Notes under the pieces: model-generated
The model's database searches: none
The model's input: the letters and a program-made list of their open reading frames with translations, nothing else
What the model was told of the DNA's origin: nothing
From: Streptomyces sp. ISL-87
Lineage (GTDB): Bacteria; Actinomycetota; Actinomycetes; Streptomycetales; Streptomycetaceae
Length of the DNA stretch: 60,048 bases
Assembly (NCBI RefSeq): GCF_018614095.1
Contig: NZ_JAGGOY010000059.1
Coordinates: forward strand, 137,980 to 198,027
Reading direction: 5' to 3'
Shown here: positions 51,101 through 58,741 of the stretch, in pieces
How positions within the stretch are numbered: position 1 is the first letter of the stretch
How the letters are laid out: each line of letters starts with the position of its first letter
Program-made: the position numbers and the translations under genes

Positions 51101-51777
51101 GGGCGGGTGCCGCCGGCGGCGAGGACGGTGGTGACGATCGCGTCCGCGGACTCCAGGGCGGCGAGCAGCTCCGGCTCCGGGATGCGGAGGGAGGAGACGT
51201 AGAGGGGGAGGGCCTGGGCGTCCTGGGCCTCGATGGCGTCGCAGAGGGCGTGCACGAAGGCGGTGTTGCCGCTCATCTGGTGGGCGCGGTAGTAGAGCAC
51301 GGCGATGCGGGGGCCCTGGCCGGGCTGGGCGGTGCGCTCCAGCGGGCCCCAGGTGGGGGCGGCGGCCGGGGGTTCGAAGCCGTGGCCGGTGAGGAGCACG
51401 GTGTCGGAGAGGAAGCGGGCCAGCTGGTCCAGGTTGGCGGGGCCGCCGTGGGCGAGGTAGCCGTGCGCCTCGGCGGCGATGCCGATCGGGACCGTGGAGG
51501 CCTCCATCAGCTGGGCGTCCGGGGCCTGTTCGCCGGTCAGCACGACGACCGGGCGGGTCTGGCCGGGGGCCAGGAGGAGGTCGAGGCCGTCCTGCCAGGC
51601 GCGGAGTCCGCCGAGGAGGCGTACGACGACCAGGTCGACGCCGTCGAGGAGGCCGGGGAGGTCGTCGAGGGGAAGGCGGGAGGGGTTCGCGAACCGGTAC
51701 GGGACGGGACCGTCCGCCGTGTTCGCGGCGCGGGCGCTGAGCAGATCGGTGTCGGACGTCGACAGCAGCAGGATCAT
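48160..51777 (-). CDS. cobN: Cobaltochelatase subunit CobN
   Basis: This protein of about 1205 aa is the large subunit of the ATP-dependent cobaltochelatase that inserts Co2+ into hydrogenobyrinate a,c-diamide. It has the CobN/magnesium chelatase domain throughout, with HLGKHGNLEWLPGK, SLWGTSAMRTSGDDVAEALA, RIFGSRPGTYGAGI and TVWGGYAYGRG as recognisable segments. CobS and CobT partners are not in the window. A cobalamin riboswitch lies directly upstream, so expression should fall when cobalamin is abundant. The ATG at 51777 is 5 bp or so from the riboswitch 3' flank. Confidence 0.95.
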   Translation of the reverse strand: MILLLSTSDTDLLSARAANTADGPVPYRFANPSRLPLDDLPGLLDGVDLVVVRLLGGLRAWQDGLDLLLAPGQTRPVVVLTGEQAPDAQLMEASTVPIGIAAEAHGYLAHGGPANLDQLARFLSDTVLLTGHGFEPPAAAPTWGPLERTAQPGQGPRIAVLYYRAHQMSGNTAFVHALCDAIEAQDAQALPLYVSSLRIPEPELLAALESADAIVTTVLAAGGTRPATASAGGDDESWDAGALAALGVPILQALCLTGSRSAWEESDEGLSPLDAATQVAVPEFDGRLITVPFSFKELDEDGLPAYVADPERAARVAGIAVRHARLRHIERRDKRVALVLSAYPTKHSRIGNAVGLDTPASAVELLRTLISGGYDFGPVEDIPGLVSGDGDELIRALIEAGGHDQDWLTEEQLARNPVRIPAADYKRWYAELPAELRESVEQHWGEAPGSMFVDRSANPEGDIVLAALRRGNLLILIQPPRGFGENPIAIYHDPDLPPSHHYLAAYRWIQARAEDGGFGADAMIHLGKHGNLEWLPGKNAGLSAACAPDAALGDLPLIYPFLVNDPGEGTQAKRRVHATLVDHLVPPMARAESYGDIARLEQHLDEYAQISAMDPAKLPAIRAQIWTLIQAAKLDHDLGLAERPDDDGFDDFLLHVDGWLCEVKDAQIRDGLHVLGGAPTGAARVNLVLAILRARQIWGGTTALPGLREALGLDESAATRTTADEAEEAARALVQAMEDANWSPGAVASVAAGYSADVVAVLDFAASEVVPRLAGTTDEIAHVVSALDGSFVPAGPSGSPLRGLVNVLPTGRNFYSVDPKAVPSRLAWETGQALADSLLTRYRTDNGEWPASVGLSLWGTSAMRTSGDDVAEALALLGVRPVWDEASRRVTGLEPIPLAELGRPRIDVTLRISGFFRDAFPHVIGLLDDAVRLAASLDEPADQNFIRAHAQADLAEHGDERRATTRIFGSRPGTYGAGILQLIDSRDWRTDADLAEVYTVWGGYAYGRGLEGRPARSEMETAYKRITVAAKNTDTREHDIADSDDYFQYHGGMVATVRALRGTAPEAYIGDSTRPETVKTRTLVEETSRVFRARVVNPKWIEAMRRHGYKGAFELAATVDYLFGYDATTGVVADWMYDKLTETYVLDPENRAFLEEANPWALHGIAERLLEAESRGMWEKPDPQILESLRQVYLDTEGNLEGDAE

Positions 51778-51784
51778 GCGGCGG

Positions 51785-51955
51785 CAGGCCTTCCTCGGGG
51801 TTTCCGCGCCCCGGGCAGTGAGGACAGCGGGAGTTCCTGACTCACCCGGCGGGTTGCTCCGCGGGGTTCACAGTGGCGGGACCGCGCCGGAATCGCACCG
51901 GGCTTCCTCCCATGTCGCCGTCCTCGGCGATGGCGGGCCGATCGGCTCGCCGCCG
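51785..51955 (-). ncRNA. Cobalamin (AdoCbl) riboswitch upstream of cobN
   Basis: On the minus strand the conserved blocks occur in order: GGAAGCCCGGTGCGATTCCG, then GCGGTCCCGCCACTGTGA, and CGGGTGAGTCAGGAACTCC. These are the core of the class-I cobalamin riboswitch (B12 box GCCACTG at 51871-51877 on the plus strand as CAGTGGC). The cobN ATG follows within about 60 nt of the last block, fitting translational or termination control. Exact boundaries are approximate. Confidence 0.9.
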
Positions 51956-51994
51956 CCATCTTAGGGGGAGCGGTGGTGGGGGCCGCCGTTGGGT

Positions 51995-52055
51995 GTGCGG
52001 CGCCGTTGCCGGGGCTCTGCCCCGGGCCCCGCCCCTCAAACGCCGGCGGGGCTGG
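51995..52055. repeat. 61-bp direct repeat, first copy (contains intergenic repeat D)
   Basis: This 61-bp stretch is repeated at 52114-52174 with a single mismatch. It contains the dispersed element CTCAAACGCCGGCGGGGCTGG. Both copies lie in the divergent cobN/cobG gap. Confidence 0.85.
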
Positions 52056-52113
52056 ATGGGGTCGGCGAGGTGGGCGGGGCCGGGGAGGTGGGTGGGTGCG
52101 GTGAGGTGGGTGG

Positions 52114-52174
52114 GTGCGGCGCCGTTGCCGGGGCTCTGCCCCGGGCCCCGCGCCTCAAACGCCGGCGGGGCTGG
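52114..52174. repeat. 61-bp direct repeat, second copy (contains intergenic repeat E)
   Basis: The second copy differs from the first at one position (CCGCGCCTC against CCGCCCCTC), 119 bp downstream of the first. It is followed by G-rich tandem GGGTG/GGGCTGG variants to about 52255. Confidence 0.85.
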
Positions 52175-52343
52175 TGGGGGCCGGCGGGGCTGGTTGGGGC
52201 CTAGAGGTGGTTGGGGCCAGCGAGGTGGGTGGGTGCCGCGGGGTGGATGGGTGCGGCGGTGTTGACGGCTGGATTCGTGGGAGGGACTCGTTGGCCGGTT
52301 CGGGGTGGTGATCGACACAGCGGGCGGGCGGAGAATCGTGGGT

Positions 52344-53693
52344 ATGCTCGCCGCCATGCCCCAGCCCCCCTCCGCCGCATCGCGGGATGAACCCGTCATA
52401 CGGGACCGCGGTGACGCATGTCCCGGTGCGTTGCGGCTGCACGGGGCCGATGACGGGTTCCTCGCGCGGGTGCGGATTCCCGGCGGGCTGCTCACGGCTG
52501 CTCAGGCCGCCGTGCTCGGGCTCGCCGCCGACCGGTTCGGGGACGGGCATCTGGAGCTGACCTCCCGCGGCAACGTCCAGTTGCGCGGCCTCGCGGACGG
52601 TTGCGGCGCCGGGCTGGCGGAGCTGTTGGATGCGGCGGGGCTGCTGCCGGCGCCGAGCCATGAGCGGGTGCGGAATATCGTGGCCACCCCGTTGTCCGGA
52701 CTTGAGGGGACGGCCCGGCCGGACGTGTTGCCCTGGGCCCGGGAGCTGGACCGGCTGCTCTGCGCGAGCATGCGCGCCACCGCCCTGTCCGGGCGGTTCC
52801 TGTTCGCCTTCGACGACGGGCGCGGTGACGTCGCCGCGCTCGGCCCCGATGTCACCGTGCTCGCCGTGCCCGACGGCCGGGCGCTGGTCCGGCTCGGCCC
52901 GGCCCCCGACGCGGTGGAGCTGGCCGCGCCGGACGCCGCCCGGGCGGCGCTGCTGGCCGCCGAGTACTTCCTCGACGCCGCGGACGCGGCCGGCAACCGC
53001 GCCTGGCGGGTGTCCGAGCTGCCCCCCGAACACGCCCTGGATGCAGGAGAGTTCAGCGTACGGCTGGGCGCGGCGGGGATCGACGCGGTGTGCGCGCCCG
53101 CGGTGGCGTGGCCGTACGCGCCGCCGCCGCGGCCCTGGGGCCCGGGTGTCGGCGACCGGGCCGCCCTGTGCGTGCTGCCCCCGCTCGGGAGGCTCACCTC
53201 CGAGCAGTGGCGGGTACTGGTGCAGGCCGCCGAGCGGGGCAACGGAGAGCTGCGGATCACGCCGTGGCGGACCGTCATCTTGCCCTGGGCGGGTGCCCGG
53301 ATGCCGATCGACGGCTTGGGCCGGATCGAGAGAGCCGGGCTGGTGCTCGCGCCGGACAGCGCCTGGGAGTCCGTCACCGCCTGTACCGGGCGGCCCGGTT
53401 GTGCCAAGTCCCTCGCGGATGTACGCGCCGACGCGCGTGCGGTCGTAGAGCTGGCGCAGGGGCGGCTGCCCGTTCACTGGTCCGGCTGCGAGCGGCGGTG
53501 CGGGCATCCGCGCGGTACCGACTGGGTGGATGTGGTGGCCACCGCCGGGGACGGGTATGAACTCTCCGTGCCCGGGCGGGCCGTGCAGCGGCTCCCGACC
53601 GTCCCTGAGCTTGCCGTGGTCCTCGCCGACGCGCGGAACGTGCAGAACGTACAGAACAACCCCCGAGTTTCCGAAGACGCAGTGAAGAAATGA
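52344..53693 (+). CDS. cobG: Precorrin-3B synthase
   Basis: This protein of about 449 aa is related to sulfite/nitrite reductases and converts precorrin-3A to precorrin-3B in the oxygen-dependent cobalamin pathway. N-terminal RDRGDACPGALRLH and HLELTSRGNVQLRGL are typical. The cluster ligands lie in CTGRPGCAKSLADV and CERRCGHP. ATG 52344 was used, but ATG 52356 preceded by TATGCT at leaderless spacing is equally plausible. It heads the cobG-cobH-cobIJ operon; the next gene overlaps by 4 nt. Confidence 0.88.
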   Translation: MLAAMPQPPSAASRDEPVIRDRGDACPGALRLHGADDGFLARVRIPGGLLTAAQAAVLGLAADRFGDGHLELTSRGNVQLRGLADGCGAGLAELLDAAGLLPAPSHERVRNIVATPLSGLEGTARPDVLPWARELDRLLCASMRATALSGRFLFAFDDGRGDVAALGPDVTVLAVPDGRALVRLGPAPDAVELAAPDAARAALLAAEYFLDAADAAGNRAWRVSELPPEHALDAGEFSVRLGAAGIDAVCAPAVAWPYAPPPRPWGPGVGDRAALCVLPPLGRLTSEQWRVLVQAAERGNGELRITPWRTVILPWAGARMPIDGLGRIERAGLVLAPDSAWESVTACTGRPGCAKSLADVRADARAVVELAQGRLPVHWSGCERRCGHPRGTDWVDVVATAGDGYELSVPGRAVQRLPTVPELAVVLADARNVQNVQNNPRVSEDAVKK

Positions 53694-54337
53694 GCGAGTA
53701 CACCGTGTTTGAGTACGAGAAGGACGGCGCCGCGATCTACCGCCAGTCCTTTGCCACGATCCGCGCCGAGGCGGACCTCTCCAGGCTGCCCGCCTCGGTC
53801 GCCCAAGTCGCGGTGCGCATGATTCACGCCTGCGGGATGACCGACCTCCCGCAGGACCTCGGGTACACGCCCGAGGTCGTCCTGCGGGCGCGGGCCGCCC
53901 TGGAGGCCGGCGCGCCGATCCTGTGCGACGTGCAGATGGTCGCCAGCGGGGTCACCCGCAAGCGGCTGCCCGCCGGAAACGATGTGATCTGCACCCTTTC
54001 CGACCCGGCCGTGCCGGAGCTCGCCGCGAAGATGGGCACCACGCGCAGCGCCGCCGCCCTCGAAGTGTGGCGGGACCGTGGCCTGTTGGAGGGTTCCGTG
54101 ATCGCCGTCGGCAACGCGCCGACCGCGCTGTTCCGGCTGCTGGAGATGATCGAGGAGGGCGCCCCGCGCCCCGCCGCCGTCATCGGCGTCCCGGTCGGCT
54201 TCATCGGCGCCGCCGAGTCCAAGGACGCCCTCGCCGCGCACCCTTCCGGGCTCGACCATCTGATCGTCCGGGGCCGGCGCGGCGGCAGCGCCATCGCCGC
54301 CGCCGCCGTCAACGCGATCGCGAGCGTGGCCGAATGA
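53690..54337 (+). CDS. cobH: Precorrin-8X methylmutase
   Basis: This protein of about 215 aa moves the C11 methyl to C12 to give hydrogenobyrinate. Family landmarks are EYEKDGAAIYRQSFATIRAE, the catalytic-His segment RMIHACGM and IGVPVGFIGAAESKDAL. Its ATG overlaps the cobG stop (ATGA), and its own stop overlaps the next ATG in the same way, so the three genes are translationally coupled. Confidence 0.95.
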   Translation: MSEYTVFEYEKDGAAIYRQSFATIRAEADLSRLPASVAQVAVRMIHACGMTDLPQDLGYTPEVVLRARAALEAGAPILCDVQMVASGVTRKRLPAGNDVICTLSDPAVPELAAKMGTTRSAAALEVWRDRGLLEGSVIAVGNAPTALFRLLEMIEEGAPRPAAVIGVPVGFIGAAESKDALAAHPSGLDHLIVRGRRGGSAIAAAAVNAIASVAE

Positions 54338-55821
54338 GCACCGGACGACTCTACGGAGTCGGGCTCGGGCCCGGCGACCCGTCCCTGATGACCCTGCGCG
54401 CCGTCGAGGTGATCGCGGAGGCGGACGTGGTCGCCTACCACTCCGCCCGGCACGGACGCTCCATCGCCCGGTCGATCGCCGCCGAGCACCTGCGCGCGGA
54501 CCACATCGAGGAGCCGCTGGTCTACCCGGTCACCACCGAGACCACCGACCACCCCGGCGGCTACCAGGGGGCGATGGAGGAGTTCTACGAGGCCTCCGCC
54601 GCCCGCCTCGCCGTGCACCTGGACGCCGGCCGGACCGTCGCCGTGCTCGCGGAGGGCGACCCGCTCTTCTACGGCTCGTACATGCACATGCACAAGCGGC
54701 TCGCGGACCGGTACGAGGCCGAGGTGATCCCCGGGGTGACCTCGGTGAGCGCCGCCGCCGCCCGGCTCGGCACCCCGCTCGTGGAGGGTGAGGAGGTGCT
54801 GACCATCCTGCCCGGCACCCTGCCGGAGGAGGAGCTGACCGCCCGCCTCGCCGCCACCGATTCGGCGGTCGTGATGAAGCTCGGCCGCACCTTCCCCGCC
54901 GTGCGGCGGGCCATGGAGGGCAGCGGGCGCCTCGCCGAGGCCCGGTACGTCGAGCGCGCGACCATGGCCGGCGAGCGCACCGGCGTCCTGGCGGACACCG
55001 ACCCCGAGAGCGTGCCGTACTTCGCCGTCGCCGTCGTGCCCAGCCGGATCGGCAACCCGGGCAGTGTGCCCTCCGGGCCCGGTGAGGTCGTGGTCGTCGG
55101 CACCGGTCCGGCCGGTCCCCTGTGGCTCACGCCCGAGACCCGGCGGGCGCTGGCCGACGCCGAGGTGCTGGTCGGGTACACGACGTACCTGGACCGGGTC
55201 CCGGTCAAGCCCGGGCAGATCCGGCACGGCTCCGACAACAAGGTGGAGTCGGAGCGGGCCGAGTTCGCGCTCGACCTGGCCCGGCGCGGCAAGCGGGTGG
55301 CCGTGGTCTCCGGCGGCGACCCGGGGGTCTTCGCCATGGCCACGGCGGTCCTGGAGGTCGCGGGGCAGGCGGAGTACAAGGACGTGCCGGTACGGGTCCT
55401 GCCGGGGGTGACCGCCGCCAACGCGGCAGCCGCCGCGGCCGGCGCCCCGCTGGGCCACGACTACGCCACCATCTCGCTCTCCGACCGGCTCAAGCCGTGG
55501 GAGGTCATAGCGGAGCGGCTGCGTGCGGCCGCCGCGGCCGACCTGGTCCTCGCCCTGTACAACCCGGGCTCGCGCAGCCGGACCTGGCAGGTCGCCCAGG
55601 CCCGCGAACTGCTGCTGGAGCTGCGCTCGCCGCAGACCCCGGTGGTCGTCGCGCGCGACGTGGGCGGCCCGGCGCAGACGGTACGGATCGTCACGCTCGC
55701 CGAACTGGAGCCGTCCGAGGTGGACATGCGCACGATCCTGCTGATCGGCTCTTCGCAGACCCAGGTCACGGAACGGGCCGACGGGTCGAGGGTCACCTGG
55801 ACGCCGCGCCGCTACCCCTGA
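54334..55821 (+). CDS. cobIJ: Bifunctional precorrin-2 C20-/precorrin-3B C17-methyltransferase
   Basis: This protein of about 495 aa is a fusion of two SAM-dependent tetrapyrrole methylases. The N-terminal CobI part (LYGVGLGPGDPSLMTLRA; AEGDPLFYGSYMHMH) runs to about residue 245. The CobJ part (VVVVGTGPAGPLWLTPE; SGGDPGVFAMA; LYNPGSRSRTWQ) begins near 249. The CobI and CobJ steps flank the CobG reaction, so the operon makes precorrin-4. A strong hairpin follows 20 nt after the stop. Confidence 0.94.
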   Translation: MSTGRLYGVGLGPGDPSLMTLRAVEVIAEADVVAYHSARHGRSIARSIAAEHLRADHIEEPLVYPVTTETTDHPGGYQGAMEEFYEASAARLAVHLDAGRTVAVLAEGDPLFYGSYMHMHKRLADRYEAEVIPGVTSVSAAAARLGTPLVEGEEVLTILPGTLPEEELTARLAATDSAVVMKLGRTFPAVRRAMEGSGRLAEARYVERATMAGERTGVLADTDPESVPYFAVAVVPSRIGNPGSVPSGPGEVVVVGTGPAGPLWLTPETRRALADAEVLVGYTTYLDRVPVKPGQIRHGSDNKVESERAEFALDLARRGKRVAVVSGGDPGVFAMATAVLEVAGQAEYKDVPVRVLPGVTAANAAAAAAGAPLGHDYATISLSDRLKPWEVIAERLRAAAAADLVLALYNPGSRSRTWQVAQARELLLELRSPQTPVVVARDVGGPAQTVRIVTLAELEPSEVDMRTILLIGSSQTQVTERADGSRVTWTPRRYP

Positions 55822-55841
55822 CCGGGGGGAACCGCGTCAGA

Positions 55842-55874
55842 TGAGGCCCGGGGCGGTATCCGCCCCGGGCCTCA
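55842..55874. terminator. Perfect 15-bp hairpin between convergent cob operons
   Basis: TGAGGCCCGGGGCGG (55842-55856) pairs perfectly with CCGCCCCGGGCCTCA (55860-55874) around the loop TAT. It lies between the ends of cobIJ and cobK and should terminate both. Confidence 0.85.
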
Positions 55875-55945
55875 CCCGTGGCGCGCGGCGACGAGGCGGG
55901 CCGTACCCGGCCTGCCGTGCCGGGGCCGAGGAGGCCGGCCCGGAC

Positions 55946-56752
55946 TCAGTGGTCCAGCCAGTGCCGGACCTGCTCCACCGACGAAGTCTCCGCCACACCT
56001 CGCGGGACCGGGGGGCGGCGGACGACGAGGACCGGGATGCCGGCCTCGCGGGCCGCGGTGAGCTTGGGGGCGGTGGCCGAACCGCCGCTGTCCTTGGTGA
56101 CCAGGACGTCGATACGGTGCCGCGCGAGCAGCTCCCGTTCGTCGTCGAGGGTGAACGGGCCGCGGGCGAGCAGGACTTCGAGGCGCGGCGGGGCAGGTGC
56201 GGCCGGAGGGTCCACCGAACGCACCAGGAACCAGGGCTCGGTGAGGTGCGCGAAGCTGTGCAGGCCCATCCGGCCCGTGGTCAGGAAGGCGCGGGAGCCG
56301 AGGCCCGGCAGCAGGGCGGCCGCCTCGGTGAGGGAGTCCGCGAAGTGCCAGTCGTCGCCGGGACCGGGGCTCCAGCCAGGGCGGCGCAGTGCCAGCAGCG
56401 GGACGCCCGAAAGCGCCGCCGCCTCGGCCGCGTTGAAGCTCATGCGCTCCGCGAAGGGGTGCGTGGCGTCGACCAGGTGCGTGACCCGGTGCGCGGTGAT
56501 CCAGGCCGCCAGGCCGGCGGGGCCGCCGAAGCCGCCGATCCGCGTCTCGCCCGGCGGGAGCACCGGCGCGGTGACCCGGCCGGCGAGGGAGGTGGTCACC
56601 CGGTACGGGGCCCGCTCCAGCGCCTCCGCGAGGCGGCGGGCCTCCGTCGTACCGCCCAGGATCAGGACATGCCCGCGGGCCGACTCACCAGCGGGACCGG
56701 CGGCGGAACCGGCGGAACCGGCAGCGGAACCGGCGGCGGAATCAGCAGACAT
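55946..56752 (-). CDS. cobK: Precorrin-6A reductase
   Basis: This protein of about 268 aa reduces precorrin-6A with NADPH. The fold begins at HVLILGGTTEARRLAEAL (about residue 28), with DATHPFAERMS and TKDSGGSATAPKL as conserved segments. The first 27 residues are a low-complexity SAAG/SAG tract encoded by 9- and 12-bp tandem DNA repeats. No later ATG or GTG precedes the conserved core in frame, so the tract is probably translated. The start overlaps cobM by 11 nt. Confidence 0.9.
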   Translation of the reverse strand: MSADSAAGSAAGSAGSAAGPAGESARGHVLILGGTTEARRLAEALERAPYRVTTSLAGRVTAPVLPPGETRIGGFGGPAGLAAWITAHRVTHLVDATHPFAERMSFNAAEAAALSGVPLLALRRPGWSPGPGDDWHFADSLTEAAALLPGLGSRAFLTTGRMGLHSFAHLTEPWFLVRSVDPPAAPAPPRLEVLLARGPFTLDDERELLARHRIDVLVTKDSGGSATAPKLTAAREAGIPVLVVRRPPVPRGVAETSSVEQVRHWLDH

Positions 56753-57491
56753 GCCGGTCGCGCTCGGCGGAGTACAGATGGCTGTCCCGGAACTGCTCGG
56801 CCACCAGGGTGCGGCCCACCACGATCACCGCGGTGCGCACCAGGCCCGCCGCCTTCACCTGGCCGGCGATGTCCGCGAGGGTGCCGCGCAGGATCAGCTC
56901 GTCGGGGCGGCTGGCCATCGCCACCACGGCCACGGGACAGTCCGCCCCGTAGTGCGGCACCAGCTCGTCGACGACGCGGTCCGCGTAGCGGGTGGCCAGG
57001 TGCAGGACCAGCAGCGCGCCGCTGCGGCCCAGGGTGGCCAGGTCCTCGCCCGGGGGCATCGGGGTGGCCTGCTGGGCGATCCGGGTCAGGATCACGGTCT
57101 GGCCGACGGTGGGGACGGTCAGCTCCCGCTTCAGCGCGGCGGCCGCCGCGGCGAAGGCCGGTACGCCCGGGACCACTTCGTAGGGGATCGCGGCCGCGTC
57201 GAGGCGCCGCATCTGCTCCGCGACCGCGCTGAAGATCGACGGGTCGCCGGAGTGCAGCCGCGCCACGTCCTGGCCCGCCTCGTGGGCCCGTACGAACTCC
57301 GCGATGATCTCGTCCAGGTTCAGCTGCGAGGTGTCGACCAGCCGGGCGTCCGGCGGGCATTCGGCCAGCAGCTCGCGGGGAACCAGACTGCCCGCGTACA
57401 GGCAGACGGGGGCGGCGGCCAGCGTCCGGGCACCGCGCACCGTGATCAGGTCGGCGGCGCCGGGGCCCGCACCGATGAAGTACACGGTCAT
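56742..57491 (-). CDS. cobM: Precorrin-4 C11-methyltransferase
   Basis: This protein of about 249 aa is a SAM-dependent tetrapyrrole methylase. It shows VYFIGAGPGAADLITVRGAR, YAGSLVPRELL, LHSGDPSIFSAVAEQM and VVPGVPAFAAAAAAL, typical of CobM/CbiF. It methylates precorrin-4 at C11. It starts at ATG 57491, overlapping the cobL end by 4 nt, and its end overlaps cobK by 11 nt, so the minus-strand cob genes form one coupled operon. Confidence 0.95.
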   Translation of the reverse strand: MTVYFIGAGPGAADLITVRGARTLAAAPVCLYAGSLVPRELLAECPPDARLVDTSQLNLDEIIAEFVRAHEAGQDVARLHSGDPSIFSAVAEQMRRLDAAAIPYEVVPGVPAFAAAAAALKRELTVPTVGQTVILTRIAQQATPMPPGEDLATLGRSGALLVLHLATRYADRVVDELVPHYGADCPVAVVAMASRPDELILRGTLADIAGQVKAAGLVRTAVIVVGRTLVAEQFRDSHLYSAERDRHVC

Positions 57492-58741
57492 ATCCGATCC
57501 ATTCTCTTCGTCACTGACCACTGGGTGACCGGCATCGCCTGCCGCCACCCCGTGAAACCGCCGACCGGCACCGCGTGCGCGACGGCGAGCTTCACCAGCT
57601 CGCCGCCGTGGCGCCGGTAGCGGTCGGTGAGGACCGCCTCCGACTCCAGGGTGACGGTGTTGACCACCAGCCGGCCGCCGGGGGCCAGGGCGGCCCAGGC
57701 GGCGTCCAGCAGGCCGGGCGCGGTGAGTCCGCCGCCGATGAACACCGCGTCGGGTGCGGACAGTCCGGCCAGGGCCTCGGGCGCGGCGCCGGTGACCACG
57801 CGCAGGCCGGGTACGCCGAGCGCCGCCGCGTTGCGGGTGATCCGCTCCGCCCGCTCGGCGACGCGCTCCACGGCCACGGCCCGGCAGGAGGGGTGCGTAC
57901 GCATCCACTCGATGCCGATGGAGCCGGAGCCGCCGCCGATGTCCCACAGCAGTTCACCGGGGCCGGGGGCCAGCGCGCACAGTGTCGCGGCCCGGACGTG
58001 GCGTTTGGTGAGCTGCCCGTCGTGCTCGTACGCGGTGTCGGGCAGGCCCGGGGTCGCGCCGAGGCGCGGGGCGGCGTGCCCGGGGTCCCGGCGGCAGTCG
58101 ACGGCCACCACGTTCAGGGGGTCGCCGGGTGCGTGGTCCCAGCGGTCGGCCCGGCCCTCGTACGCGTCCTCGTCCTCGGACCCGAGCTGTTCCAGGACCC
58201 GCATCCGGCTCGGGCCGAAGCCCCGCTCTCGAAGCAGAGCGGCGATCTCGTTCGGGGTCGCCGCTCCGGCGCTCAGCACCAGCACCCGCCGCCCCTCGTA
58301 CAGCGCGGCCGCGAGGCGGGCCACCGGGCGGCCGACCACCGTGACCACCTCGGTGTCCTCCACCGGCCAGCCGAGCCGGGCGCAGGCGTACGAGACTGAC
58401 GAGGGGTGCGGGTGGACCAGCAGGGCGTCCGGGCCCAGCTCTTGGGAGAGGGCGCGGCCGATCCCGTAGAACATGGGGTCCCCGCTGGCCAGTACGGCGA
58501 TCCGGCGGCCGGCGTGTTCGGCCATCAGCCGGGGCACGGCCGGCCGCAGCGGGCTCGGCCACGCCACCCGCTCACCGGCGCACTCGCCGGGTGGCAGCAG
58601 GGCCAGTTGCCGGGGCCCGCCGATCAGCACCTCGGCGGAGGCCAGCGCGCCGCGCGCACCGGCGGTGAGCCCGGCCCAGCCGTCGGCGCCGAGGCCGACG
58701 ACGGCCACGGGCATGGGCGTGGGGGGTGCTGCGGAGCTCAC
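57488..58741 (-). CDS. cobL: Precorrin-6Y C5,15-methyltransferase (decarboxylating)
   Basis: This protein of about 417 aa fuses a CbiE-type methylase (VAVVGLGADGWAGLTAGAR; ASGDPMFYGIGRAL) with a CbiT-type methylase/decarboxylase (DIGGGSGSIGIEWMRTHP, about residue 268). It adds methyl groups at C5 and C15 and removes the C12 acetate carboxyl. GTG 58741 overlaps the stop of the upstream MFS gene (GTGA), which supports this start over the ATG ten codons in. Confidence 0.93.
   Translation of the reverse strand: MSSAAPPTPMPVAVVGLGADGWAGLTAGARGALASAEVLIGGPRQLALLPPGECAGERVAWPSPLRPAVPRLMAEHAGRRIAVLASGDPMFYGIGRALSQELGPDALLVHPHPSSVSYACARLGWPVEDTEVVTVVGRPVARLAAALYEGRRVLVLSAGAATPNEIAALLRERGFGPSRMRVLEQLGSEDEDAYEGRADRWDHAPGDPLNVVAVDCRRDPGHAAPRLGATPGLPDTAYEHDGQLTKRHVRAATLCALAPGPGELLWDIGGGSGSIGIEWMRTHPSCRAVAVERVAERAERITRNAAALGVPGLRVVTGAAPEALAGLSAPDAVFIGGGLTAPGLLDAAWAALAPGGRLVVNTVTLESEAVLTDRYRRHGGELVKLAVAHAVPVGGFTGWRQAMPVTQWSVTKRMDRI

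Larger units (their letters stand above)
51960..52343. other. Gene-free, repeat-rich gap between cobN riboswitch and cobG
   Basis: This gap holds the two 61-bp direct repeats and a long G-rich low-complexity tract with GTGGGTGGGTGCGG-type units. Apparent ORFs across it are artefacts of base composition. The cobG promoter must lie near its right end; GAGAAT at 52331-52336 and TATGCT at 52343-52348 are possible -10 elements for leaderless transcripts. Confidence 0.6.

Noticed and set aside
48151..51840. 1229-codon plus-strand open frame antisense to cobN
   Set aside because: CobN is unmistakable on the minus strand; the antisense product is compositionally biased and resembles nothing.
51873..52311. 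Several overlapping ORFs in the cobN-cobG gap
   Set aside because: They arise from the 61-bp repeats and the G-rich low-complexity tract, have no ribosome-binding sites and different products in each repeat register.
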